From CAZOMR01 sp964580655 (GTDB lineage: Bacteria > RBG-13-61-14 > CAZOMR01), in contig CAZOMR010000217.1 of the NCBI GenBank assembly GCA_964580655.1, positions 1-5,651 of the forward strand: a stretch of 5,651 nucleotides of DNA. The letters are read 5' to 3'. Of this stretch, positions 1-5,651 are shown in pieces. The first letter of the stretch is position 1; every line of letters begins with the position of its first letter. The notes under the pieces were generated by a model. That model saw only the letters and a list, made by a program, of their open reading frames with translations, was not told the DNA's origin and did no database searches. Made by a program: the position numbers and the translations under genes.

Positions 1-1264
1 AAAGGAATTTACTCCAAGGCGGGAGTCAGTGCATAGTTAAGGGCCAAACACGAGGCTTTCCCGGGAGGGAAAGAAGGTTGTAGTTATAGAAAAGGGCCGG
101 GAGGTTAACTGGCCTGTTGAGCACGCCCTGGCTTACCTTGTGCTCTATGACATCCTTCGCACCAGAGAGGGCGTGATCATCCGGCGGGGATTTACCACAG
201 GCGGGTCCACTATGATATATTCCGCCAATTCTTATAATCCGCCTGCGTGGTTCCGGGATGAATAGGGGATAGACCTGGCTCTGGAGGTTGATGAGACTAA
301 AGAGGAGCTTGGGGTCCGGGTCTTGCCGGATGATTTTTACCGTGAATGGGAAGGCATGAAGCGCGTGATAGAGGCCGCGGGAGAGATGGGTATTAAGTTT
401 ACGCCGCAAGAGAAGTTCATAAATCCGAGTCTCTGCCGGCCTGATTGTGATTCCTGCCTGTTCGGGTGCCGCCTCGGGGCAAAATGGACCTCAAGGAGTT
501 ATCTAAATGAAGCTGTTGAACTGGGAGCTTCTCTGATCACCGGTGCTCATGTAAAAAGGGTTCTGGTCGAAAACGGCCGGGCAGTGGGTGTTCTGGCAAG
601 GAGAGACTCGGAAGAGATAAGCGTGTATGGGGATCGGATTATACTCAGCGCGGGCGGAGTGGGCACACCCTGGATCCTTCAGGCATCAGGGATTGAAAAA
701 GCCGGTGACGGCTTTTTCACTGACCCGATGAGCCTGGTTCTGGGCGTGAGCCATGGCCCTGGCACTTTTCACGAGATGACATACAGCTACGCGAGCTCGG
801 ACTTTCTCGGTGAATTCATCATCGGAACAACCAGCGCAACCAATAACCTGATGGCGCAGATGGCCAGACTGAACCTCCTAAGCATCTTGCGCGTCCCATA
901 TATCAGGCACATAGTCGGAATGTTCGTCAAGCTATGCGACAGTCCGGTCGGGAGGGTTGAGCCGGGCGGAAAGATCTCCAAGCCCCTGACCGGAGAAGAC
1001 CATGAGCGGATGGAAAGAGGGATAAAGCTGACCAGGGAGATCATGATAAAGTCCGGGGTCAAGCCGAAGACCATCCAGGTGGCGCGCTACATCGGCGGAC
1101 ATCCGGGAGGCACCGCGGGTATAGGAAGGGTGGTGGATACAGGGCTTGAGACCGAGATCAAGAACCTCTATGTCTGCGATGCCAGTGTGCTCCCTCGTTC
1201 CGCAGGAATTCCTCTCGTGCTCACTCTGGTCGCACTGGCCAAGAAATTCTCCCGCAAATTCTAG
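1..1264 (+). pseudogene. GMC-family FAD-dependent oxidoreductase, N-terminally damaged, 5' end outside window
   Basis: The gene encodes a flavoprotein of the glucose-methanol-choline family, which oxidises alcohols or sugars with FAD; the substrate cannot be told. The intact reading frame runs from after a TAG at 263-265 to the TAG at 1262-1264. It holds a cysteine cluster (C-x3-C-x2-C-x3-C, 434-469) followed by GAKW, an AGGVGTP stretch like GMC signature 2 (around 650-695), and the C-terminal GHPGGTA and NLYVCDASVLPRSAG motifs that carry the catalytic histidine (codon 1100-1102) and FAD contacts. The N-terminal part is still readable in the same frame (LSREGKKVVVIEKG at 56-97, then RRGFTTGGSTMIYSAN to about 232), but it is interrupted by the TAG at 263-265, by a TAA at 38-40 and by an apparent one-base shift near 55. 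The only possible restart is a TTG at 323 or an ATG at 356, neither with a good ribosome binding site, and both would lack the FAD-binding Rossmann fold. Sequencing error or TAG read-through are alternatives. The family is confident; the pseudogene call is likely. Confidence 0.72.
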
Positions 1265-1287
1265 CACACCACACTTAAAATGAAGGA

Positions 1288-1389
1288 GTAGGGACAGGGC
1301 TCTTTCTGCCCGATTTGACTTTTTTCATTTTCGGCCGTAGGGGCGCTGCTTGCTGCGCCCTTTGAGGGCAGGGCAAGCCCTGCCCCTAC
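1288..1389. repeat. Composite inverted-repeat element between genes
   Basis: The outer arms are GTAGGGACAGGGC (1288-1300) and GCCCTGCCCCTAC (1377-1389); the second is the reverse complement of the first with one mismatch in 13. Inside lies a second, shorter element with its own ends (1337-1389). The layout resembles small non-coding mobile or REP-like repeats that are scattered between genes in many bacterial genomes. No transposase or target duplication is visible. The single copy in this window cannot prove that it is dispersed, so the mobile interpretation is inference. Confidence 0.5.
1337..1389. repeat. 53-bp G+C-rich double-hairpin palindromic unit
   Basis: The unit begins GTAGGGGC (1337-1344) and ends GCCCCTAC (1382-1389), a perfect 8-bp terminal inverted repeat. 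It holds two adjacent hairpins. The first pairs GGGCGC (1341-1346) with GCGCCC (1355-1360). The second pairs GGGCAGGGC (1366-1374) perfectly with GCCCTGCCC (1377-1385) across a two-base loop. It lies after the pseudogene and before the operon promoter. It could be a REP/MITE-like repeat, or it could shield the operon from upstream transcription. No T-run follows the second hairpin, so a classic intrinsic terminator is not supported. Confidence 0.6.
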
Positions 1390-1392
1390 TGG

Positions 1393-1421
1393 TTGTGATC
1401 TTCAAGAAAATAGTGTATGAA
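1393..1421 (+). promoter_or_regulatory. Candidate sigma70-type promoter for the operon
   Basis: A TTGTGA box (1393-1398) and a TATGAA box (1416-1421) are separated by 17 bases, the preferred spacing, and lie in an A+T-rich stretch just before the first gene of the operon. The ribosome binding site AAAGGAG (1439-1445) follows. This is the only stretch in the window where a promoter for the tightly packed downstream genes is expected. The boxes each match the consensus only in part, so the exact position is tentative, and the sigma factor used by this organism is unknown. Confidence 0.35.
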
Positions 1422-1450
1422 TAAATAAAGACACCCTTAAAGGAGAACAA

Positions 1451-1957
1451 ATGGAGAAAAGTTACAAGACATTTCCCAAGCGTCTCGAGGCCTTTGCAGA
1501 GGAACATGTGCCTGGTCTTCGGACCTATCTTCGGCGGGAGGGGATTCGGGACTCGGACAAACTGATCCGGGAGGAGCTTGTGAAGCGGCTGGACGGGGTT
1601 AAGAAGGAGATTGACCGGATGAAAAGGGACTGGACTGATTCCGGCCAACTGACAGGTCTGGACCTTCTTGACCGGGCGACAAGGAGGATAGAAAAGACAC
1701 GCGACAGCGTCAAGTTCGCAAGCCGTGGATACTCGGGCATATTCGATCCCGAGAAGGTGGCGGAGAAGGAGCTTCTCGGATTACTGAATTTCGACAAGAA
1801 GCTGTTCAAGCGTGCCGAGGGTCTCAAGAAGGATTTGAAGGATTTAAAGGAATCCGACCGCCGTGGGGTCAAGGCGCAGTTGAGGAAATTGGAGGACAGG
1901 CTGACGGAATTCGATGATCTGCTTGACCAGAGGGACAGCTATTCTCGTAGAGAATAA
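1451..1957 (+). CDS. Charged all-helical protein of unknown family, first gene of SPFH operon
   Basis: This encodes 168 residues that I do not recognise as a named family. The ATG is fixed by AAAGGAG at 1439-1445, five bases upstream. The protein has no cysteine, no signal peptide and no membrane segment, so it should be cytoplasmic. It is dominated by Lys, Arg, Glu and Asp, with long helix-prone and probably coiled-coil stretches at about residues 35-60 (EELVKRLDGVKKEIDRMKRD) and 115-160 (Leu/Lys/Asp repeats ending LEDRLTEFDDLLDQR). A Gly/Tyr-containing break (SRGYSGIFDP, near residue 95) lies between them. It stands 15 bases before the SPFH gene and is surely co-transcribed with it. In the comparable Bacillus locus the first gene is pspA, which encodes a coiled-coil ESCRT-III-like membrane-remodelling protein. 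The present protein is shorter and shows no PspA sequence that I can see, so an analogous role is a guess. That it is a real gene is well supported by its start site, operon position and coding character. Confidence 0.8.
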   Translation: MEKSYKTFPKRLEAFAEEHVPGLRTYLRREGIRDSDKLIREELVKRLDGVKKEIDRMKRDWTDSGQLTGLDLLDRATRRIEKTRDSVKFASRGYSGIFDPEKVAEKELLGLLNFDKKLFKRAEGLKKDLKDLKESDRRGVKAQLRKLEDRLTEFDDLLDQRDSYSRRE

Positions 1958-1972
1958 CAGGGGAGACAAGTC

Positions 1973-3133
1973 ATGGCTATACTGGATGTAATTGAATGGT
2001 TTGACGAGACAGGCGAGGAGCTGGTTCACCGTATACCCGAGACCGGTTCTGCGGAGACCAAATACGGGTCCCAGGTGATTGTGCGTGAGAACCAGGCCGC
2101 CGTGTTCTTCCGGGACGGCAAGGGCCTTGATGTCCTCGGCCCGGGCCGGCACACCCTATCCACGCAGAACATCCCGCTTCTCACCAAGCTTTTGACCCGC
2201 ACCATAGGCTTCGGAGCGACCAGCCCCTTCCGTGTGGAAGTTTACTACAACAACATGAAGGTATTCACCAGTCTGAAATGGGGCACCAAGGAGCCGGTGG
2301 CCTTCCGGGATGCAGAACTGGGGCTGGTGCGGCTTCGGGCATTCGGGAGCTATACCATGCGCATCACCCAGCCACTGCTTTTTGTGAACACCATCGTGGG
2401 CACGCAGGGAATGTATACCGCATCCCAGATAGATGTATACCTGAAGGATGTCATCGTGTCACGCTTGAACGACCTGCTTGGAGAACAACTCGATACCATC
2501 TTCAACCTGCCTCAGAATTACGATGAGCTCGGGGTGGCGGTAAAGTCCCGACTGGCCGACGACTTCGCCAAATACGGAATGGAGTTGATTGACTTCTTTG
2601 TCCAGGCAATCACCCCTCCGGAAGAAGTGCAAAGGATGATTGACGAGCGCGCGGGTATGGAGGCGGTGGGTAATCTCGATCGCTTCATCCGGTTCAAGGC
2701 GGCCAAGGCCATGGGCGATGCCGCGGCCGGGGGAGGCAGAGCAGAGGGAGTCGGCGGCGCAGCCGCGGCTGGCATGGGCATGGGAGTAGGCGCGGGCCTG
2801 GGCATGATGATGCCGGGGATGATGTTTCAGTCAATGCAGGGCATGAGTCCCGAACAGCAGATGGAGAAAATCCAGAAGGAAGGCTCTGTTACCTGTCCAA
2901 GCTGTCAGTCCAAGGTGCCACTTGATTCACGCTTTTGTCCCAAATGCGGGGAACAGCTTGTAGTTGTCAAAAAATGTCCGAAATGCGGGCACAACCTTGA
3001 TGCGGAGGCCAAGTTCTGCTCCAACTGCGGCCACGACCTCCGGGTGAAAACTACCTGCGGAAAATGCGGAGCCGAGCTACCCGAAGGCGCGCAGTTCTGC
3101 ACCAACTGCGGAGAAAAAGTCAGCCCGGATTGA
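1973..3133 (+). CDS. SPFH (band 7) protein with three C-terminal zinc ribbons, YdjI/COG4260-like
   Basis: This is a 386-residue membrane-scaffold-type protein. The start is set by AGGGGAG at 1959-1965, seven bases before the ATG. Residues about 1-235 form an SPFH domain of the YdjI kind (once annotated virion core protein-like); the KWGTKEPVAFRD stretch near residue 102 and the LxVLGPGRHTL stretch near 52 are typical. There is no N-terminal membrane helix, as in YdjI, so membrane contact probably goes through partners or peripheral binding. Residues about 243-297 form a flexible Ala/Gly region that becomes very rich in methionine (10 Met in residues 267-297). Three zinc ribbons follow, each C-x2-C-x10-C-x2-C: C308/C311/C322/C325, C335/C338/C349/C352 and C362/C365/C376/C379, spaced exactly 27 residues apart. 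In Bacillus subtilis, YdjI together with YdjG and YdjH links PspA to the membrane. A similar scaffold role here, with the zinc-ribbon proteins encoded downstream, is inferred. Domain identity is confident. Confidence 0.93.
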   Translation: MAILDVIEWFDETGEELVHRIPETGSAETKYGSQVIVRENQAAVFFRDGKGLDVLGPGRHTLSTQNIPLLTKLLTRTIGFGATSPFRVEVYYNNMKVFTSLKWGTKEPVAFRDAELGLVRLRAFGSYTMRITQPLLFVNTIVGTQGMYTASQIDVYLKDVIVSRLNDLLGEQLDTIFNLPQNYDELGVAVKSRLADDFAKYGMELIDFFVQAITPPEEVQRMIDERAGMEAVGNLDRFIRFKAAKAMGDAAAGGGRAEGVGGAAAAGMGMGVGAGLGMMMPGMMFQSMQGMSPEQQMEKIQKEGSVTCPSCQSKVPLDSRFCPKCGEQLVVVKKCPKCGHNLDAEAKFCSNCGHDLRVKTTCGKCGAELPEGAQFCTNCGEKVSPD

Positions 3134-3143
3134 TTTAAACCAG

Positions 3144-3890
3144 ATGAAGATCCGCTGTACCCAGTGCGGTGCGGAGATTTCTATTGAAGAGGATGCGGGA
3201 TTCATTCAATGTGAATACTGCGACACACACCTTTTCGTAGAGGTTGACCGCACTGTCCAGCATTATAACTTCCGGCCTCGCATGGAAGCCGGGGCACTTG
3301 GTTCCGTGATCATGCGGCATCTATCCGGGATGGAGTTGACCCGGGTGGTGGAAGTCACAGAATCCGAGCTTGTTTATTTTCCCTTCTGGCAGATAACCAC
3401 TGAACAGGGCCGAAAAGTCATCATTCCCGGGGCCATCACCACTATTGAGAGCCTGGGAGATGTATCCATACCTGCTGGAGATTTAAAATTCTTCGACCCT
3501 GAAAAGATACCCTCCGGAAGGATCATTCCTCCGGAGACATTGCTTGACGGGGCCCTGGCGCAATTCAAGGGACTGAACCTGCATGACGAGGTTAAGGAAT
3601 CCGCCCTGATCCACTTGCCTGTTTTCACTGTTTCTTACAACTACCAGGGCAACTCTTACGAGGCGGCTGTTGATGCGTTGAGCGGGAGTGTTTATGCCGA
3701 TGAATATCCGCCGCTTCCTGTCCGGGATAAAGACCGCTTTTTCGGGCTGATGATGTTTGCCACCATGCTGGTCTTCGTGCTTGAGGGGGTTCTGATCAAG
3801 GGTTTCGGCTTTACCATTATTGCCTATGCCCTAACCGGGGTTCCGCTGTATTTCGCAATCCGTTCGCTTCTCAAGGGCAAGGGCTGGTAG
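3144..3890 (+). CDS. Zinc-ribbon protein with two C-terminal membrane helices (YdjG-like), first of three paralogues
   Basis: This 248-residue protein opens with a zinc ribbon, C5-x2-C8 and C23-x2-C26, of the TFIIB/DZR sort. A soluble middle part carries HYNFRPRM (near 40), YFPFWQI (78-84) and LIHLPVFTVSYNYQG followed by VDALSG (155-181). It ends in two hydrophobic helices, about 199-218 and 221-243, joined by a very short turn, with a Lys-rich tail. Both ends are therefore expected in the cytoplasm. No useful ribosome binding site stands before the ATG, which lies 10 bases after the preceding TGA; translation probably depends on coupling to the SPFH gene. The CTQC at residues 5-8 leaves little room for a different start. 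The same plan recurs in the next two genes. Membrane-anchored zinc-ribbon proteins accompany YdjI-type SPFH proteins in Bacillus, so I infer a membrane partner of the SPFH protein. The biochemical role is unknown, and the zinc ribbon more likely mediates protein contacts than DNA binding. Confidence 0.88.
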   Translation: MKIRCTQCGAEISIEEDAGFIQCEYCDTHLFVEVDRTVQHYNFRPRMEAGALGSVIMRHLSGMELTRVVEVTESELVYFPFWQITTEQGRKVIIPGAITTIESLGDVSIPAGDLKFFDPEKIPSGRIIPPETLLDGALAQFKGLNLHDEVKESALIHLPVFTVSYNYQGNSYEAAVDALSGSVYADEYPPLPVRDKDRFFGLMMFATMLVFVLEGVLIKGFGFTIIAYALTGVPLYFAIRSLLKGKGW

Positions 3891-3891
3891 C

Positions 3892-4986
3892 ATGGCTGGC
3901 CGGATTACACATATCAACTGTCCTTACTGCGGGGGAACTCTTGGTGCGCCTACCGGGAGTCGGATAGTGAATTGCCACTACTGCGGCGGGGTCTCCCTGG
4001 TTGATGCCGAAGGCTATCTGCCCTGTTACTTTATCTCGCCCGGGATCAAGGTAAGTGGCGCCCGGCGCAAAATAGGGAAGGTCCTCACTGATCCTGATGC
4101 TCCGGAGAATTTGATCCGTGAGGCCCGGTTCCAGGGCGCGAACCTGTATTTCGTTCCATTCTATGAGCTCTCCGGTCGCCGGGTTGGGACATTTAGCATG
4201 AAGACGCGTGATGAGAGGCATCCTGCTAAAAGGAAGGCTGACACGCGTGTTATCATGAATGATTTTCTTAAGTCCGTTCCTGCGGTGAACATACCGGAAT
4301 GGGGTATTGATGGTGTGGACTTTGACCACATCCGGTCCAAGCGTCAGGGTCTTCTCCACCCTTTCCAGCGTTCGAAAATGGAGTTCTTCGGTCGAGTGTT
4401 TGACCCGAAGATTTCCGAGAACGCGGTGATCCAGCAGAGCATGATGACGGTGGAAACGAGGGACAACGATGATAAAACGCATCTTGCGGAGCTCCGGAAC
4501 AAGCTCATATACTATCCCTTATGGCGTGTGAGGTATACTTACAAGGGCCGGGCTTACGGCTCGACACTGGACGGGGTGACAGGCGGGGTTCTCGCGGCGC
4601 GTGTTCCGATGGCAGAGCGAAGCCGGATCATGTGGATGCTTTTGACTTCAGCGCTGGTCAGCCTTTGTGCGGCCAAGCTATTACGGCTGTTGTTTTTGAT
4701 CGTGAAAGAGGGGCAGGCTGAGCATATCCTGGATTCTTTGTTTGTTACCGGATTCTGGCTTCTTCCTTTCTTTGTAATCCTGCTCGGCGTAGCTTTCAGC
4801 CTCATCGCGTTTGGCTGGGACCAGTTCCGCTACTCCAGCGAGATCGCTTTCAAGGGATCAGAAAAGACCGTGATCAAGATCAATCGCCCTGCCGAGACCG
4901 GGCTTGACAGGATGCGCGACTTCTTTTTTCGCATCGGGGGCCAGATGCTTAAACAAATGACGCAGACACGAAGGCGAAGGTGGTAA
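3892..4986 (+). CDS. Zinc-ribbon protein with two C-terminal membrane helices, second of three paralogues
   Basis: This 364-residue protein is related to the one encoded just upstream. Its zinc ribbon is C10-x2-C13 and C28-x2-C31. YFISPGIKVSGARRKIGKVL (about 46-65) aligns with the HYNFRPRM region of the preceding protein. YFVPFYEL (86-93) and LIYYPLWRVRYTYKG followed by LDGVTGGV (205-233) repeat its two Pro-Phe/Leu-Trp/Tyr motifs, here about 120 residues apart instead of about 80; the extra length lies between the motifs. Two membrane helices follow (about 246-271 and 283-309), then a cytoplasmic tail of some 55 residues ending in four arginines and a tryptophan. The ATG comes one base after the preceding TAG, and the AAGGG inside the preceding gene (3879-3883) serves as ribosome binding site. 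It is clearly the same transcript as its neighbours. I infer a membrane-anchored partner in the same SPFH complex. No catalytic motif is visible. Confidence 0.88.
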   Translation: MAGRITHINCPYCGGTLGAPTGSRIVNCHYCGGVSLVDAEGYLPCYFISPGIKVSGARRKIGKVLTDPDAPENLIREARFQGANLYFVPFYELSGRRVGTFSMKTRDERHPAKRKADTRVIMNDFLKSVPAVNIPEWGIDGVDFDHIRSKRQGLLHPFQRSKMEFFGRVFDPKISENAVIQQSMMTVETRDNDDKTHLAELRNKLIYYPLWRVRYTYKGRAYGSTLDGVTGGVLAARVPMAERSRIMWMLLTSALVSLCAAKLLRLLFLIVKEGQAEHILDSLFVTGFWLLPFFVILLGVAFSLIAFGWDQFRYSSEIAFKGSEKTVIKINRPAETGLDRMRDFFFRIGGQMLKQMTQTRRRRW

Positions 4987-5651
4987 ATGATGGCCAAAGG
5001 GGTTCGGGTGGTACCATTGAAGTGTCCGGGTTGCGGAGGGCCCCTGATTGGGCTTGATCAGGACAAGGTCTTCTTCTGCGCGCCCTGCCGGAAGGCGTAT
5101 GAGCTTTTGAAATCAGGTTTAGCGCCAAGAGCTTTATTTTTCGCCAGGCCTGTTCTCGAACATCCCCGGGTTCCTGTAATCTTTCTGCCTTTCTATCGGT
5201 TCCAGGTAGAGTTTGTCGCTGATAGTGATGACCGGAAACAGATTCAAGCCGCCGAGCGATACAAGGACCTTAATACTATCTGGGTCATGGGCTTCAACCT
5301 GGTCCGTGCATCCTATTTCGGGGACCTTGGATTGCTTTACACAGAATCGCGGGTGCAGGTGGTAGAAGAGGCTGACACTTACGGCAAGACGGACCGGTTC
5401 CGGGTTGCAGGCTGTTCGCGCACAGTTGACGAGGCCAAGATATATACCAGGCTTTTTCTTTTACTCATGATTGACAAAAGAAAGGACATAACCGGAATGG
5501 AACTCAGCCCCTTGATCCACGAGACCTCGCTATGGGCCATTCCGTTTTACGACTTCCAGGATAAACTGCTTGATGCGATCATGGGCCGGGAGTTTCCCGT
5601 CTTTGCCATAGATGACATAGAGGCCCTGCGTGGAATCTATCCGGGAAAAAA
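4987..5651 (+). CDS. Zinc-ribbon protein, third paralogue, 3' end outside window
   Basis: An open frame of 221 codons runs to the window edge without a stop. It starts directly after the TAA of the gene before. ATG 4987 and ATG 4990 are both possible starts; GAAGG at 4976-4980 fits either. The N-terminus is again a zinc ribbon, C13-x2-C16 and C31-x2-C34. VIFLPFYRF (64-72) and LWAIPFYDFQDKL (182-194) match the two repeated motifs of the two preceding proteins with 118-residue spacing, close to that of the second. The YxYxG and DGxTG parts that follow the second motif in those proteins are not recognisable here; the sequence reads DAIMGREFPVFAIDDI instead. No membrane helix is seen so far, but in the two relatives the helices come after this point, so a pair may lie beyond the edge. 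Gene order and shared design point to a third member of the same membrane-associated set. Confidence 0.85.
   Translation, partial: MMAKGVRVVPLKCPGCGGPLIGLDQDKVFFCAPCRKAYELLKSGLAPRALFFARPVLEHPRVPVIFLPFYRFQVEFVADSDDRKQIQAAERYKDLNTIWVMGFNLVRASYFGDLGLLYTESRVQVVEEADTYGKTDRFRVAGCSRTVDEAKIYTRLFLLLMIDKRKDITGMELSPLIHETSLWAIPFYDFQDKLLDAIMGREFPVFAIDDIEALRGIYPGK

Noticed and set aside
26..409. A 127-codon open frame on the - strand across the damaged N-terminal part of the oxidoreductase
   Set aside because: The + strand still shows GMC-family sequence throughout this stretch; the reverse product has no recognisable motif.
1297..1331. Intrinsic terminator: GGGC/GCCC stem (1297-1311) with T-runs (1320-1325, 1328-1331)
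   Set aside because: The stem is only four base pairs and the T-run begins eight bases after it; the stronger hairpins downstream have no T-run. Not supported as a terminator.
1337..1389. CRISPR repeat
   Set aside because: There is a single nested palindromic unit with no regularly spaced repeats and unique spacers.
1525..1872. A 115-codon open frame on the - strand inside the helical-protein gene
   Set aside because: It is Ser/Arg/Pro-rich with no domain, as expected of the complement of a Lys/Glu-rich gene. The + strand frame has a good ribosome binding site and operon position.
2278..2526. An 82-codon + strand open frame within the SPFH gene
   Set aside because: It is out of frame inside a well-supported SPFH domain and lacks any domain of its own.
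2894..3112. Zinc ribbons read as a transcription-factor or DNA-binding signal
   Set aside because: They are fused to an SPFH domain and recur in membrane-anchored neighbours, so protein-protein contact at the membrane is more likely than DNA binding.
3871..4482. A 203-codon open frame on the - strand opposite the second membrane zinc-ribbon gene
   Set aside because: The + strand frame there has a zinc ribbon, repeated motifs and membrane helices, while the reverse frame has no recognisable domain. It is a shadow.

Overview
The window reads as bacterial DNA: moderately high G+C, Shine-Dalgarno-preceded genes and a tightly packed operon. Nothing in it fixes the species. The mix of genes (a GMC-type flavoprotein with a cysteine cluster, a YdjI-like SPFH protein and a short G+C-rich inverted-repeat element between genes) would suit an environmental, possibly anaerobic, bacterium such as a deltaproteobacterial or candidate-phylum lineage. 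That assignment is inference only. All recognisable genes are on the + strand.

Region 1 (1-1264) is the damaged end of a GMC-family FAD-dependent oxidoreductase gene. The C-terminal 300 or so codons are intact. The N-terminal FAD-binding part, which is still recognisable, carries an in-frame TAG and an apparent frameshift, so I call it a pseudogene.

Region 2 (1265-1450) is intergenic. It holds a compact element of nested G+C-rich palindromes, followed by an A+T-rich stretch with a plausible sigma70-type promoter and a clear ribosome binding site.

Region 3 (1451-5651, running off the end) is one operon of at least five genes with gaps of 15, 10, 1 and 0 bases. In order these are: a small, charged, all-helical protein of unknown family; a YdjI/COG4260-type SPFH protein with three C-terminal zinc ribbons; and three consecutive related proteins that each start with a four-cysteine zinc ribbon and carry two copies of a short hydrophobic-Pro-Phe/Leu-Trp/Tyr motif. 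The first two of these three end in a pair of membrane helices. The third is cut by the window edge.

The nearest known arrangement is the Bacillus subtilis pspA-ydjG-ydjH-ydjI locus, in which a zinc-ribbon SPFH protein and membrane partners help tether the ESCRT-III-like protein PspA to the membrane. My working picture is a membrane-associated SPFH scaffold with membrane-anchored zinc-ribbon partners. The helical protein encoded first may take the place PspA has in Bacillus. This is inference from domains and gene order; no function has been shown here.
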